A stretch of DNA of 64,000 bases from Winogradskyella wichelsiae (GTDB lineage Bacteria; Bacteroidota; Bacteroidia; Flavobacteriales; Flavobacteriaceae), in assembly GCF_013403925.1 (NCBI RefSeq), contig NZ_JABFDJ010000002.1:771705-835704 (forward strand), written 5' to 3'. A program made the translations under genes and the position numbers. The notes under the pieces were generated by a model. That model did not search any database, was not told where the DNA came from, and was given only the letters and a program-made list of their open reading frames with translations. How positions within the stretch are numbered: position 1 is the first letter of the stretch; every line of letters starts with the position of its first letter. Below, piece after piece: positions 26,396 to 35,924 of the stretch.

Positions 26396-29300
26396 TTAGT
26401 AATCATAATACCCATCACCACCGATAGCTCTAACACGTTGTCTGTCTTTATATATAGCAAGATTTAAGATTTCAGTATACTGCTCTTTTAACTCTTTTGT
26501 TTTGTCTACCATAGTACCATAGGTTTCTGATTGAGAATAGTAATTCACTACCAATTCATTTGGGTTTTTTGGTTTTATAAAAGAGATATAATGTAAAATC
26601 TCTAATTTGCCAGAATACTCATCGTCTTTATCTATTTTAAAGAAATACATTTCTGCATTTTTCCCCTTGTCAGTTGTAAAATCACGTTTAAGAATAAAAG
26701 TAATTGAATCTTTTTCCTTCTCATAATTGGCATCTGATAAGAGTTTAGATTTTGCAAATTGCTGTTGGTTAATTCCAATAGATTTAATTTTGTTTAAAAG
26801 CTTTTCTTCGTCTAATTCTTCTAAAAGTAAATATTGGTTTTCTTCGTTATCTACGAGTATTTCGTTCAGCTTTTCTGGTATGGTTTCTTTTGCTTGAGAT
26901 AGTAATACGTAATATTTTACCAAAGCGTAAGCGTCATCTACATTCAATAATTTTTCAAAGAAATCTTTTGCCTTACGTTCATTCCTGTAAGGAAAAATTA
27001 AGCGTACATAAGTAGATAAATCACTAGAGTAAGTATTGTATCCATAATTATAGTTTCCTAGGTTTCGCTTAATTTCCACTTTAGCGTCATTAATCAACTG
27101 ATTTTTATATTTTTTATATGTTCTTTGTTTTACTAAGCCACTATCTTTTACTTTAGCGAGTAGAGTATATAGTGGTTGTTTGTATTCTTCTATGGTTGAG
27201 TATTCTAGTATTTTGGGAAACAAAGAAGCTTTAAGCGCTAAAGAATCTTTACCGTTGTAATTGTAAAACATGCTGCTAACACTTCCTAAAGGTAAATCGC
27301 GTTCCATAAGTTCTAGAGCAATTTTATAGGATGCTTTATTATTAGAGTCTAATAAACCTTCTAATATTGAGGTTTGTGTTTGTGGATCGGAGTAACTATT
27401 AATATATAATTGTTTTATAAAAGGTATATTATTCTTTAAATCTATAGTAATAAGTTGTTCTACAAGATGAGATTTTATGTTTAGACGATCTTTGTCAAAT
27501 TGAAAATCTTTTAAAACCGAAATAATGTCTTTGCTGTTGTGTTTTTTGAATTTTACTAAGTCGTAAGCTTCTATAACAATACTGTCATTAGACCTCAGGG
27601 CTTCAAAAAATAAATTAGTTTTATCTTTTAAAACACTTTTGCCTAATAAGGTATCTTTTGGGGTGAAGGAATTATAAAATTCTGTTACAAATTTTGAAGG
27701 CCCACTTATAGAATCAATCAAAGTTTTTAGTTCATACAGAACTCCTTCTTTCAATATATTTTTAACTAACACTTGCTTGGCACTCGCAGAATCTGAATAT
27801 GTAAAATTGTGAGTATAAATAGCACCTGTTTTTGAAGACGAACGATTACCGATATTAAATTTTTTCTCTGGAATATAATAACGCGACATATAATTTACTT
27901 TCTCTTCTAAGTTTTTCCAAAGGCTATCTGTATTATGAAACATTTGTAAATCGTGAAACTTAGTTCTGGAGACTGTAATTTGTTCGTTAGCATTGGTAGA
28001 ATAAACTGTTTCGTTCATTGTTTGCTCATAATCTTTATGCCTTGTGGTATTGTTGTAGTTATAAGGGTTTGGTAATGGCGCTTTTCCGTTGGTATTTACT
28101 GAGAAGTATAGCGATGTATCGATTACTGTTTTAAAATTGGTATAATCGGTTTTGTTGAATTTAAAAGATTTAAAAAAGGCAGTTTTATCGGCATCATTAG
28201 TACCAACGTAACCTAATAAATAATAACTACCATCTTTTGCTATGGTTTTTAAATGAAGTTTTTTATTTGTTGAAGAGTCTAAAAGGGCATAAGATTCATA
28301 ATTCTTGTAATTGCCAGCTTTAAATCCCCCTTTAGCTTCTGAAAGCTTATAGTTTTTATATAAAGCATGATGAAAATATTTAGCTTCAAAGCTATCTTCT
28401 TCAATATAAGAGAGGTCGTTTAATACCGCTTCTTCCAAAAAATAATAGGCATCATCTTTATAACCTTCAAGTAGTTTTTTACCATAATTATTCATGTTAC
28501 TAGAGGTATAATAATTAGGAAAATTTACTTGAAATTTTTTTTCTGGAGATACAAATAATTGTGTGGTGTTTGAGAGTGTCTTTAAGTCAATAGAATTAAA
28601 AACGTCACCTTCATGTTTTAATACAAAATCACTTCGACCTGCAAATTTTATAATAATGATTTCTAAAGGTGTTTCGTAAATATGATATTTCTGAAACTCG
28701 CCTTTTTTAGTCTTATTAACGATGCTTATACCTGGATAAGGTTTTTTTAATTTATCCTTTTTTATAATATCCCCGGGGATATCTTCATATAGTAGATTGT
28801 CAATATCTTTTAAGGTGATATTAGATTTTTCGTTTGGTAAATATCTAAAGCGGCTAATTCTATTAATGGTTAAGTAAGCACCATTAGTCATGTCTGGGTC
28901 TAAATAATATTTTTGTCCACCATAAGAAAACTCACGTAATTCATCGTAGGTGTTAATGCTTAAAAACCCATCTGGTGTGGTGTGTTTTTTAAGTGTTGGC
29001 GCTATAAATAAACTGTCTAATTTTGTTTTTTCTGTCTTACTGTAATTAGTTTGTTTAGATATTAGTGCCTCTACAGTATAGCCTCTTTTTCGCAACAGAT
29101 TAATCATGCCTTGGTCACCTGGTAAATGAGCTGCTCCAACACCTGCAAAAACAGACTTGGTTGGCATTAGTTTATCTAAAGAAACCACCATATTTTCATT
29201 ACGGATGTAAAGCATGTTTTCTCTAAAGAATTTTGTGTTTACACCAGCTCCAATAGAATCTAATAAATCTAAATTGCGATCGCGATAAAGGTTTTCTTGA

Positions 29301-29902
29301 ATTAAATAAGGATTCTCTTGAGCGTATAATTTTTGAATCCACGGCTCTAGTTCTTTTTTGTTAGCATTATAGGCTGCTTTTGTGGTAAGGTATCTCGATT
29401 CTTCTAAGTCTTCTAAAGCATATATTTCTTTGTTATTTTTCTTTCCCGCTTGAAAAATAAACATGTCTAAATAAGTCTCTTCTTCAAAATTATCTGACGT
29501 ATTACTTTTTCTGTATAAATAGGTATTTATAGCGTTATTATCCATTCTTACAGAACCTCTAATTGTCATTTCTTCAGGATGTATTAGCTTAAATGCATTG
29601 GCATAAAAATCATCATTATAATCGTTGTAAGCAGCTATTTGATTTAACATGGTTGCATGATTAAATTCAGGCCACGTTGTAGGATCAGATTCTAAAGCAA
29701 TACAGTCACTTTGGTCTAAAGCTTTATAGAACACATCATCGAGTCTAAAGGCTACTTTTTTGCTGACATGCATTGTGCCATATAGATAAGATGGTTTTTG
29801 TAATCCATTTCCGGTAATCTTCCAAAGTAGACTCTGATATTGTTGTTGTGAGAAAGCAAAAGCGGTAAATAAAACAAGAATTATAGAAGCGGTTTTTTTC
29901 AT
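26396..29902 (-). CDS. large exported TraB/GumN-family protein
   Basis: 1168 residues. Signal peptide 1-19 (SIILVLFTAFAFSQ). Residues about 25-290 have the TraB/GumN pattern: YLYGTMHV (GTMH at 42-45) early and VGAAHLPGDQGMINLLRKRGYTVE late. This fold is related to the Tiki metalloproteases, whose GTxH motif carries a metal ligand. The remaining 870 residues are unusual: most TraB/GumN proteins are about 300 residues. The C-terminal part is helical with a HEAT-like look (residues about 780-1050). It lies between the receptor array and hemH, on the opposite strand to hemH. A periplasmic or lipid-anchored proteolytic role is possible but unproven. Confidence 0.8.
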   Translation of the reverse strand: MKKTASIILVLFTAFAFSQQQYQSLLWKITGNGLQKPSYLYGTMHVSKKVAFRLDDVFYKALDQSDCIALESDPTTWPEFNHATMLNQIAAYNDYNDDFYANAFKLIHPEEMTIRGSVRMDNNAINTYLYRKSNTSDNFEEETYLDMFIFQAGKKNNKEIYALEDLEESRYLTTKAAYNANKKELEPWIQKLYAQENPYLIQENLYRDRNLDLLDSIGAGVNTKFFRENMLYIRNENMVVSLDKLMPTKSVFAGVGAAHLPGDQGMINLLRKRGYTVEALISKQTNYSKTEKTKLDSLFIAPTLKKHTTPDGFLSINTYDELREFSYGGQKYYLDPDMTNGAYLTINRISRFRYLPNEKSNITLKDIDNLLYEDIPGDIIKKDKLKKPYPGISIVNKTKKGEFQKYHIYETPLEIIIIKFAGRSDFVLKHEGDVFNSIDLKTLSNTTQLFVSPEKKFQVNFPNYYTSSNMNNYGKKLLEGYKDDAYYFLEEAVLNDLSYIEEDSFEAKYFHHALYKNYKLSEAKGGFKAGNYKNYESYALLDSSTNKKLHLKTIAKDGSYYLLGYVGTNDADKTAFFKSFKFNKTDYTNFKTVIDTSLYFSVNTNGKAPLPNPYNYNNTTRHKDYEQTMNETVYSTNANEQITVSRTKFHDLQMFHNTDSLWKNLEEKVNYMSRYYIPEKKFNIGNRSSSKTGAIYTHNFTYSDSASAKQVLVKNILKEGVLYELKTLIDSISGPSKFVTEFYNSFTPKDTLLGKSVLKDKTNLFFEALRSNDSIVIEAYDLVKFKKHNSKDIISVLKDFQFDKDRLNIKSHLVEQLITIDLKNNIPFIKQLYINSYSDPQTQTSILEGLLDSNNKASYKIALELMERDLPLGSVSSMFYNYNGKDSLALKASLFPKILEYSTIEEYKQPLYTLLAKVKDSGLVKQRTYKKYKNQLINDAKVEIKRNLGNYNYGYNTYSSDLSTYVRLIFPYRNERKAKDFFEKLLNVDDAYALVKYYVLLSQAKETIPEKLNEILVDNEENQYLLLEELDEEKLLNKIKSIGINQQQFAKSKLLSDANYEKEKDSITFILKRDFTTDKGKNAEMYFFKIDKDDEYSGKLEILHYISFIKPKNPNELVVNYYSQSETYGTMVDKTKELKEQYTEILNLAIYKDRQRVRAIGGDGYYDY

Positions 29903-30095
29903 AATATAATTTAAGCGGTACTTGTAAAGGTATTTAAATCCTTTTAAGAGTTATACAGAATTCGTTAAACTCGATAAAATACTAAAATTAAAACTACCTA
30001 TTTTTTAATTGATAAATTAAAAGTTAACAAAATATTTAAAATAGTAGAATAAATAAAAGCAATACCAACCATTAGAAAGTATTATATTAAGAGTG

Positions 30096-30103
30096 TATTT
30101 TTG
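30096..30103 (+). promoter_or_regulatory. hemH promoter -7 box
   Basis: TATTTTTG fits TAnnTTTG and lies 18 bases before the hemH ATG, giving a very short leader. No clear TTG is seen at -33. Confidence 0.5.
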
Positions 30104-30121
30104 TAAGCGAAAAAGAAAACT

Positions 30122-31144
30122 ATGGCAAAAGGAATTTTATTAGTCAATTTGGGTTCACCAGAGAGTCCAAATCCTAAAGATGTTAAGAAATATCTTGGGG
30201 AATTTTTAATGGATGAGCGTGTTATTGATGTACCGCTTTGGGCTAGAACGCTATTGGTAAAAGGTATTATTTTAAATACACGACCAAAAGCATCTGCAGC
30301 GGCATACAAGAAAATTTGGTGGGAAGATGGTTCGCCTTTAATTGTGTTATCTGAACGACTTCAAGAAAAAGTTCAGGAACAGGTAGAATATCCTATCGCA
30401 TTAGCCATGCGTTATGGTAGTATGACGATTAAAAAAGGCTTACAAGAATTAGTCGATAAAGGTGTTGATGAGGTCTTTTTAGTGCCACTATATCCTCAAT
30501 TTGCTATGGCAACGACCGAAACTATTTTGGTATTGGCTGAAGAGATAAGACAAGAACATTTTCCTCAGTTAAAATTTTCTGATTTAAAAGCATTTTATAA
30601 TAATCCAGAATATATCGAAGTACTTTCTAATAGTATTTCGAGAAGTATTGAAGGAAAAGATATCGATCATTTATTGTTTTCTTATCATGGAGTTCCTGAA
30701 CGACACATTAGAAAAAGTGATGTTACAAAATCGCATTGTAAAATTGATGGAAGTTGTTGTGCAACGGCATCTAAAGCACATGAGTTTTGTTACAGACATC
30801 AATGTAAAGAGGTAACACGTTTGGTTGGGGAGCATCTTAAATTGAAAGAGGGAACATACTCTACCAGTTTTCAATCGCGATTAGGTTTCGATCCATGGTT
30901 AAGACCTTATACAGATAGAACCATTGAGCGTTTTGGAAAAGAAGGCATTAAGAAAATGGCTATTGTAACGCCTGCATTTGTTAGTGATTGTCTTGAGACT
31001 TTAGAAGAAATTGCTATGGAAGGTGAAGAGATTTTTCACGAAATGGGAGGAAAGGAATTTTCTACAGTTCCATGTTTAAATGATGATGCCGAATGGGTTA
31101 GTCTTTTAGCAAAATGGATTAATGAATGGGCAACTTCTAAATAG
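30122..31144 (+). CDS. hemH: ferrochelatase
   Basis: Inserts ferrous iron into the porphyrin ring; peripheral inner-membrane enzyme. 340 residues, full length. Motifs: NLGSPESPNPKDVKKYLGEFL at the start, VPLYPQFA near 121-128, the catalytic His H189 in LLFSYHGVPERH, and the PAFVSDCLETLEEI block (about 284-297). Between residues 206 and 228 there are five cysteines (C206, C212, C213, C223, C228), which may bind an iron-sulfur cluster as in some bacterial ferrochelatases. First gene of a plus-strand set hemH-MATE-hemJ with 12-base gaps. Confidence 0.97.
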   Translation: MAKGILLVNLGSPESPNPKDVKKYLGEFLMDERVIDVPLWARTLLVKGIILNTRPKASAAAYKKIWWEDGSPLIVLSERLQEKVQEQVEYPIALAMRYGSMTIKKGLQELVDKGVDEVFLVPLYPQFAMATTETILVLAEEIRQEHFPQLKFSDLKAFYNNPEYIEVLSNSISRSIEGKDIDHLLFSYHGVPERHIRKSDVTKSHCKIDGSCCATASKAHEFCYRHQCKEVTRLVGEHLKLKEGTYSTSFQSRLGFDPWLRPYTDRTIERFGKEGIKKMAIVTPAFVSDCLETLEEIAMEGEEIFHEMGGKEFSTVPCLNDDAEWVSLLAKWINEWATSK

Positions 31145-31156
31145 TTAAGTTAATTA

Positions 31157-32509
31157 ATGGCAAAAGTGTCGTCAGAAGAATTAGGAAATCAACCAATTGG
31201 TCAATTGCTAATTAAGCAAGCTGTGCCCGCATCTATTGGAGTGTTGGTTATGTCTCTAAATGTTGTAGTTGATACTATTTTTGTTGGGCAATGGATTGGT
31301 GCCATTGCTATTGCAGCTATAAATATTGTATTACCTGTTTCGTTCTTTATTGCGGCTTTAGGAATGAGTGTTGGTGTTGGTGGAGCATCTATTATTTCTC
31401 GCGCACTTGGTGCTTCTAATTACGAGAAAGCTTTAAAAACTTTTGGAAACCAAATTACATTAGTTTTAGTATTAACCACATCTATTGTAGCGCTGGGGTT
31501 ATTTTTTGCAGATGATATTATTCTGCTCTTTGGTGGTAAAGGCGAAATTTTAGCCCCTGCAAAAGTGTATTATAAAATTGTGCTTTACGGAATTCCTATG
31601 TTGGCCTTTTCTATGCTTGGTAATAATGTGATTAGAGCAGAAGGAAAACCAAAATTCGGAATGTATGCCATGATGATTCCATCAATTGGTAATTTACTTT
31701 TAGATTATATTTTTATCAATTTGTTGGGTTACGGAATGGCTGGTGCGGCATGGGCAACAACAATTTCTTATAGTTGCTCATTCTTATTCGTTGTTTGGTT
31801 TTTTAATTCAAAGCATTCAGAATTAAAAATAAGCTTATCACACTTTGGTCTTGATTTGTCTATTGTAAAAGAAATTGCAGCTTTGGGTTTTGTAACCTTG
31901 GCAAGACAAGCTGTTGTTAGCGTTACATACTTGTTTATGAATAATATTCTATTCAATTTAGGTGGTGCAACTTCTGTTACAGCATATGCTATTGTGGGTA
32001 GAATGTTAATGTTTGCTTTGTTTCCTGTACTTGGTGTAACTCAAGGTTTTTTACCAATTGCAGGATTTAATTATGGCGCTAAAAATTACGAACGTGTTAG
32101 GGAGAGTATTAATATTGCTATAAAATATGCCGCTATTTTAGCCTCTGTAATATTTGTAGTGCTTATGTTGTTTCCTGAGGCAATTACTAGGGTATTTACT
32201 TCAGATTTAGATGTTATAAGACAAACACCTTATGCAATGCGCTGGGTTTTTGCTGCGACACCAATTATAGCATTGCAACTTATTGGTGCTGCTTATTTTC
32301 AGGCGATTGGTAAGGCCACACCTGCATTGTTACTTACGTTGTCTCGGCAAGGGTTTTTCTTTATTCCGTTGATATTAATTTTACCAAAATTTTATGGTGA
32401 AATTGGCGTGTGGATGTCATTTCCTATTGCAGATGTTTTAGCTACAATTGTAACGGGCTATTTTTTAAATCGTGAAATCCGAAAAAATCTAATCAATAAA
32501 ATAGTTTAA
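31157..32509 (+). CDS. MATE-family efflux transporter
   Basis: A 450-residue inner-membrane protein with about 12 hydrophobic segments in two similar halves, beginning with the typical PIGQLLIKQAVPASIGVLVMSL. It includes DTIFVGQWIGAIAIAA and the second-half counterpart VTAYAIVGRMLMFALF with GVTQGFLPIAGFNYGA. MATE proteins export organic cations or drugs in exchange for Na+ or H+. Lying between hemH and hemJ with gaps of 12 bases, it might export a porphyrin or related compound, but that is inference from context only. Confidence 0.93.
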   Translation: MAKVSSEELGNQPIGQLLIKQAVPASIGVLVMSLNVVVDTIFVGQWIGAIAIAAINIVLPVSFFIAALGMSVGVGGASIISRALGASNYEKALKTFGNQITLVLVLTTSIVALGLFFADDIILLFGGKGEILAPAKVYYKIVLYGIPMLAFSMLGNNVIRAEGKPKFGMYAMMIPSIGNLLLDYIFINLLGYGMAGAAWATTISYSCSFLFVVWFFNSKHSELKISLSHFGLDLSIVKEIAALGFVTLARQAVVSVTYLFMNNILFNLGGATSVTAYAIVGRMLMFALFPVLGVTQGFLPIAGFNYGAKNYERVRESINIAIKYAAILASVIFVVLMLFPEAITRVFTSDLDVIRQTPYAMRWVFAATPIIALQLIGAAYFQAIGKATPALLLTLSRQGFFFIPLILILPKFYGEIGVWMSFPIADVLATIVTGYFLNREIRKNLINKIV

Positions 32510-32521
32510 ATTAGTGAGCTC

Positions 32522-33070
32522 ATGGAGTATTACCAATATATAAAATCCTTTCATCTTATTTTTGTAATTACATGGTTTGCTGGGTTGTTTTATATTCCTA
32601 GGTTGTTTGTGTATCAAATTGAAGCATCCGATAAGCCTTCACCCGAAAAAGAAATTTTAGGTAAGCAATTAAAACTGATGGCAAAGCGATTGTGGTTTAT
32701 TATCACTTGGCCTTCAGCAATTTTAGCGACTTTATTTGCTGTCATATTAATGATTTTAATGCCAAGCTGGTTTCAGCAAAGCTGGATGCATGTAAAACTC
32801 ACGTTTGTATTGCTCTTATTTATTTACCATTATAAAACACATATCTACTTTAAACAACTTCAGAATGACGAGGTAAAAGTGACCTCTAGTTTTATGCGTA
32901 TTTGGAATGAAGGTGCAACATTTATACTTTTTGCTGTTGTTTTCTTAGTGATTCTTAAAAGTTCAATTAATTGGATTTTTGGTATTGTAGGTGTTTTTGT
33001 TTTGGGTATTTTAATTATGCTAGGGTTTAAGCTGTATAAAAATATGCGTTCAAAAGATCCTGAAGCTTAA
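32522..33070 (+). CDS. hemJ: HemJ-type protoporphyrinogen oxidase (UPF0093/CopD-like)
   Basis: 182 residues with four to five membrane helices. The N-terminus FHLIFVITWFAGLFYIPRLF (His11) is the HemJ signature, and a conserved Lys (K92) is in MHVKLTFVL. RIWNE near 126-130 matches the late conserved motif. Many HemJ proteins read FVYH after the first helix; here it is FVYQ (Gln32). HemJ oxidises protoporphyrinogen IX to protoporphyrin IX with an unknown electron acceptor. Position next to hemH and absence of hemG or hemY in the window support the role. It ends the hemH-MATE-hemJ operon. Confidence 0.85.
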   Translation: MEYYQYIKSFHLIFVITWFAGLFYIPRLFVYQIEASDKPSPEKEILGKQLKLMAKRLWFIITWPSAILATLFAVILMILMPSWFQQSWMHVKLTFVLLLFIYHYKTHIYFKQLQNDEVKVTSSFMRIWNEGATFILFAVVFLVILKSSINWIFGIVGVFVLGILIMLGFKLYKNMRSKDPEA

Positions 33071-33206
33071 AAAAGAGTCTTTATAAAAAAATTTAGATTT
33101 TTATTAATTTGAAAATTAGACTTACCTGCTTTGGATTGATTATTGCTATCTTTAAGACTTGTAACTAAGAATTAAAAGCCGCCCATTTATATTGGGTATT
33201 TCCATA

Positions 33207-34670
33207 ATGATTAAACGCCTATCCTTAAGAGCCCGAATAGTTTTAAACATGATCCTTTTGGTCTTGTTGGCATCTGGTTTAATTGCAGCAGTAACGATTT
33301 ATCAATATAGTGAAGAGGCTAAAGATTACCATAAAGAACGTTTAGAGCGAAAGGAAAAAGCCATTAAGCAAAGCATTGACTTTGTTATTCGCGAAACTAC
33401 TTATCCTGTAACTACAGAAAATATTCCGCTAATTTTTAAAGATGAAATATTTGAAATAGATGCCATTCATAATCTACAAATTAAACTATACGATCTCGAT
33501 GGGCAATTACTAAAAAGTTCTAAACGAACCTTGCAGGTAGATCCAAATGAACGCTGTTTAGATGCTGAAATACTGAATGTTTTATCTAATACTTTAGAGC
33601 ATCGTTATGTTTTAAAAAACAAAGTTTCGGGTCATACCTTTCAGTCTTCGTATAGCTATATTATGGACGAAAAGTTTAAAAACATTGCAATTTTAAACTT
33701 ACCGTATTTAGAAAATGATGACTTCTTTAATAAAGAGCTTAAGGAGTTTTTGTTTCGTTTAGCTTATGCTTATTTGGTACTTATTCTTGTTGCTATCATT
33801 TTTGCTTATTTCATCTCTAAGTTTATTACAAAATCGCTTAAAACGATTAGTGATAAGATGAGTGAAACGCGACTTGAAAAACGTAATAAGAAAATTGAGA
33901 TTGAATCTTCTAGTGAAGAAATTGAAACGTTAGTAAATTCATATAATAGTATGATTGATGAGTTAGAGGCAAGTGCTGTAAAATTAGCAATCAATGAGCG
34001 AGAGCAAGCGTGGCGAGAAATGGCAAAGCAGGTAGCTCACGAAATAAAAAATCCATTGACCCCAATGCGATTAACCGTTCAGAGTTTTGAACGTAAATTT
34101 GATCCACAAGATGAAAATATTCATCAAAAACTTAAAGAATATAGTAATACGCTTATTCAACAAATTGATACCTTGAGTTCTATTGCTTCGGCTTTTTCTA
34201 ATTTTGCTAAAATGCCAGCTCAAAAAAGTGAAGTACTTAACGTAGTGCTGATTGTAAAAATGGCACTCGATATTTTTACAGAGGATTATATTGAGTTTCA
34301 TTCGGAAGCAGAAAAGATTATAGCAAAATTTGATAGAACTCAGTTGATTAGAGTGGTAACTAATCTTGTTAAAAACGGAATTCAATCCATACCTGAAACT
34401 TCTGAAAATCCAAAAATTGCAGTTCGTGTTTTTAATGAGAATGATAATGTGTGTATTACAGTTGAAGATAATGGATCTGGAATCTCCGAAGAGACAAAAG
34501 CTAAAATATTTGAACCTAAGTTTACTACCAAATCTAGTGGAATGGGGCTTGGTTTAGGAATGGTGAAAAACATTGTAGAAACTTATAAAGGAAATATTAC
34601 CTTTACATCTCAGCTAGGAAAAGGCACTATTTTTACAGTTATATTTCCTAAAAATCAGAATCCTAATTAA
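33207..34670 (+). CDS. NtrY-like sensor histidine kinase, orphan
   Basis: 487 residues from the ATG at 33207; an in-frame TTG five codons upstream is less likely. Membrane helix 1 at about 9-30 and helix 2 at about 182-202 flank a periplasmic sensor part. HAMP follows, then HisKA with the phospho-acceptor His near 278 (MAKQVAHEIKNPLTPM). The ATPase domain has N box NLVKNGIQSIPE, G1 DNGSGI, F box FEPKFTT and G2 SGMGLGLGM. The KNPLTP H-box resembles NtrY. No response regulator gene is adjacent, so partner and signal are unknown. Confidence 0.93.
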   Translation: MIKRLSLRARIVLNMILLVLLASGLIAAVTIYQYSEEAKDYHKERLERKEKAIKQSIDFVIRETTYPVTTENIPLIFKDEIFEIDAIHNLQIKLYDLDGQLLKSSKRTLQVDPNERCLDAEILNVLSNTLEHRYVLKNKVSGHTFQSSYSYIMDEKFKNIAILNLPYLENDDFFNKELKEFLFRLAYAYLVLILVAIIFAYFISKFITKSLKTISDKMSETRLEKRNKKIEIESSSEEIETLVNSYNSMIDELEASAVKLAINEREQAWREMAKQVAHEIKNPLTPMRLTVQSFERKFDPQDENIHQKLKEYSNTLIQQIDTLSSIASAFSNFAKMPAQKSEVLNVVLIVKMALDIFTEDYIEFHSEAEKIIAKFDRTQLIRVVTNLVKNGIQSIPETSENPKIAVRVFNENDNVCITVEDNGSGISEETKAKIFEPKFTTKSSGMGLGLGMVKNIVETYKGNITFTSQLGKGTIFTVIFPKNQNPN

Positions 34671-34777
34671 TTTAGGATATTATAGAAATAAGCAAATGGT
34701 TGTGTTCTCTTAGAGTTATGCAATTAAATTTTAAATAATAAAATTCCCTCTTCCTTGGGAATAAAAATAAGTTTTTT

Positions 34778-35560
34778 ATGAACTACGAAAATATTTTATC
34801 AGAACATTCTAACGGAATTACAACCATTACAATTAACAGACCTAAAAAATTAAATGCTTTAAATAGAGCTACCATTCAGGAATTACATGATGCTTTTGAA
34901 GCGGCTGATACAGATGGTGATACTAAGGTGATTATTATTACAGGAAGTGGAGAAAAAGCTTTTGTAGCAGGTGCTGATATTAGTGAGTTTGCTGATTTTA
35001 ATGTTGAAGAAGGAGGTGATTTAGCTGCCCAAGGTCACGAGATTTTATTTGATTTTGTAGCGAATTTAAGTACACCGGTTATTGCTGCTGTAAATGGTTT
35101 TGCTCTTGGTGGTGGATTAGAATTAGCTATGGCTTCTCATTTTAGATTGGCAAGTGATAATGCAAAAATGGGATTACCAGAAGTGTCTCTTGGCGTTATT
35201 CCAGGATACGGAGGTACACAACGTTTACCGCAATTAGTAGGTAAGGGGAGAGCTATGGAAATGATTATGACAGCAGGTATGATTGACGCAAATAAAGCTT
35301 TAAGCTACGGTTTGGTGAATCATGTTGTGCCTCAAGAAGAATTATTACCGCTTGCTGAAAAGATTGCTAGTAAAATAATGCGTAACTCTTCTGTTGCCAT
35401 TGCTGAGGCTATTGGTGCAATTAACGCTAATTATGATGATGGAGTTAATGGATTTGAAGTTGAAATTGAAGCTTTCGGTAATTGCTTTGGTACCGAAGAT
35501 TTTGTAGAAGGTACTACGGCATTTCTAGAGAAGCGTAAGGCGGATTTTCCTGGTAAGTAA
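34778..35560 (+). CDS. enoyl-CoA hydratase/isomerase family protein
   Basis: 260 residues, a typical crotonase length. The oxyanion-hole segments AFVAGADISEF (61-71) and FALGGGLELAMASHFR (108-123) are present, with both catalytic glutamates E115 and E135 (GLPEVSLGVIPGYGGTQRLP). This supports hydration of trans-2-enoyl-CoA in fatty-acid or amino-acid breakdown in the cytoplasm. Stands alone; an 18-bp stem hairpin follows its stop. Confidence 0.93.
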   Translation: MNYENILSEHSNGITTITINRPKKLNALNRATIQELHDAFEAADTDGDTKVIIITGSGEKAFVAGADISEFADFNVEEGGDLAAQGHEILFDFVANLSTPVIAAVNGFALGGGLELAMASHFRLASDNAKMGLPEVSLGVIPGYGGTQRLPQLVGKGRAMEMIMTAGMIDANKALSYGLVNHVVPQEELLPLAEKIASKIMRNSSVAIAEAIGAINANYDDGVNGFEVEIEAFGNCFGTEDFVEGTTAFLEKRKADFPGK

Positions 35561-35569
35561 TAAAATAAT

Positions 35570-35624
35570 ATTCGTATAAAATATTATTTAACAACATTCT
35601 TTTTAGATAATATTTTATACGAAT
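35570..35624. terminator. long-stem inverted repeat after the crotonase gene
   Basis: ATTCGTATAAAATATTAT (35570-35587) and its perfect reverse complement (35607-35624) with a 19-base loop. It starts 9 bases after the crotonase stop and probably ends that transcript, though no clean T-tract follows. It overlaps the 3' end of a possible small minus-strand gene. Confidence 0.55.
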
Positions 35625-35706
35625 AATATATAGGTGCCATTATTATGAGGCTTGCTATAATAACAGGACTCATAATAGCTAGTTGTATTTTGTAAAATTG
35701 GTACAT
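35584..35706 (-). CDS. possible 40-residue membrane peptide
   Basis: ATG at 35704-35706 opens a 40-codon frame: a short polar start (MYQFYKIQ), one hydrophobic helix (LAIMSPVIIASLIMAPIYYS) and a basic tail (KILSKKNVVK). The positive-tailed single-helix layout looks real, but no homologue is known to me and the 3' end overlaps a hairpin arm. Confidence 0.35.
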   Translation of the reverse strand: MYQFYKIQLAIMSPVIIASLIIMAPIYYSYKILSKKNVVK

Positions 35707-35865
35707 GTCTTTATATTTTTATTTTTAACAAATATATAGTGTGTTTGAGTAGCTTATAACATCCATATTATCAAATAACTAATCTAAATTAACCTCTCTA
35801 AACATAATGAATTAAACCGAATTTTAATTTTTTAAAAATGGCAAAGTCAGACTTTTTTAAACAAA

Positions 35866-35895
35866 AAAAAGTGGGCTCTCTACAACCCACTTTTT
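35866..35895 (-). terminator. intrinsic terminator
   Basis: Stem AAAAAGTGGG (35866-35875) with CCCACTTTTT (35886-35895), flanked on both sides by A/T tracts. It lies 29 bases past the stop of the gene at 35925-36482. Confidence 0.85.
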
Positions 35896-35924
35896 GAACT
35901 AAATAAACTAATATAAACAACAAT

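Noticed and set aside
35838..35897. Plus-strand mini-frame starting ATGGCAAAG
   Set aside because: It reads straight through the terminator of paralogue A, so coding is unlikely.
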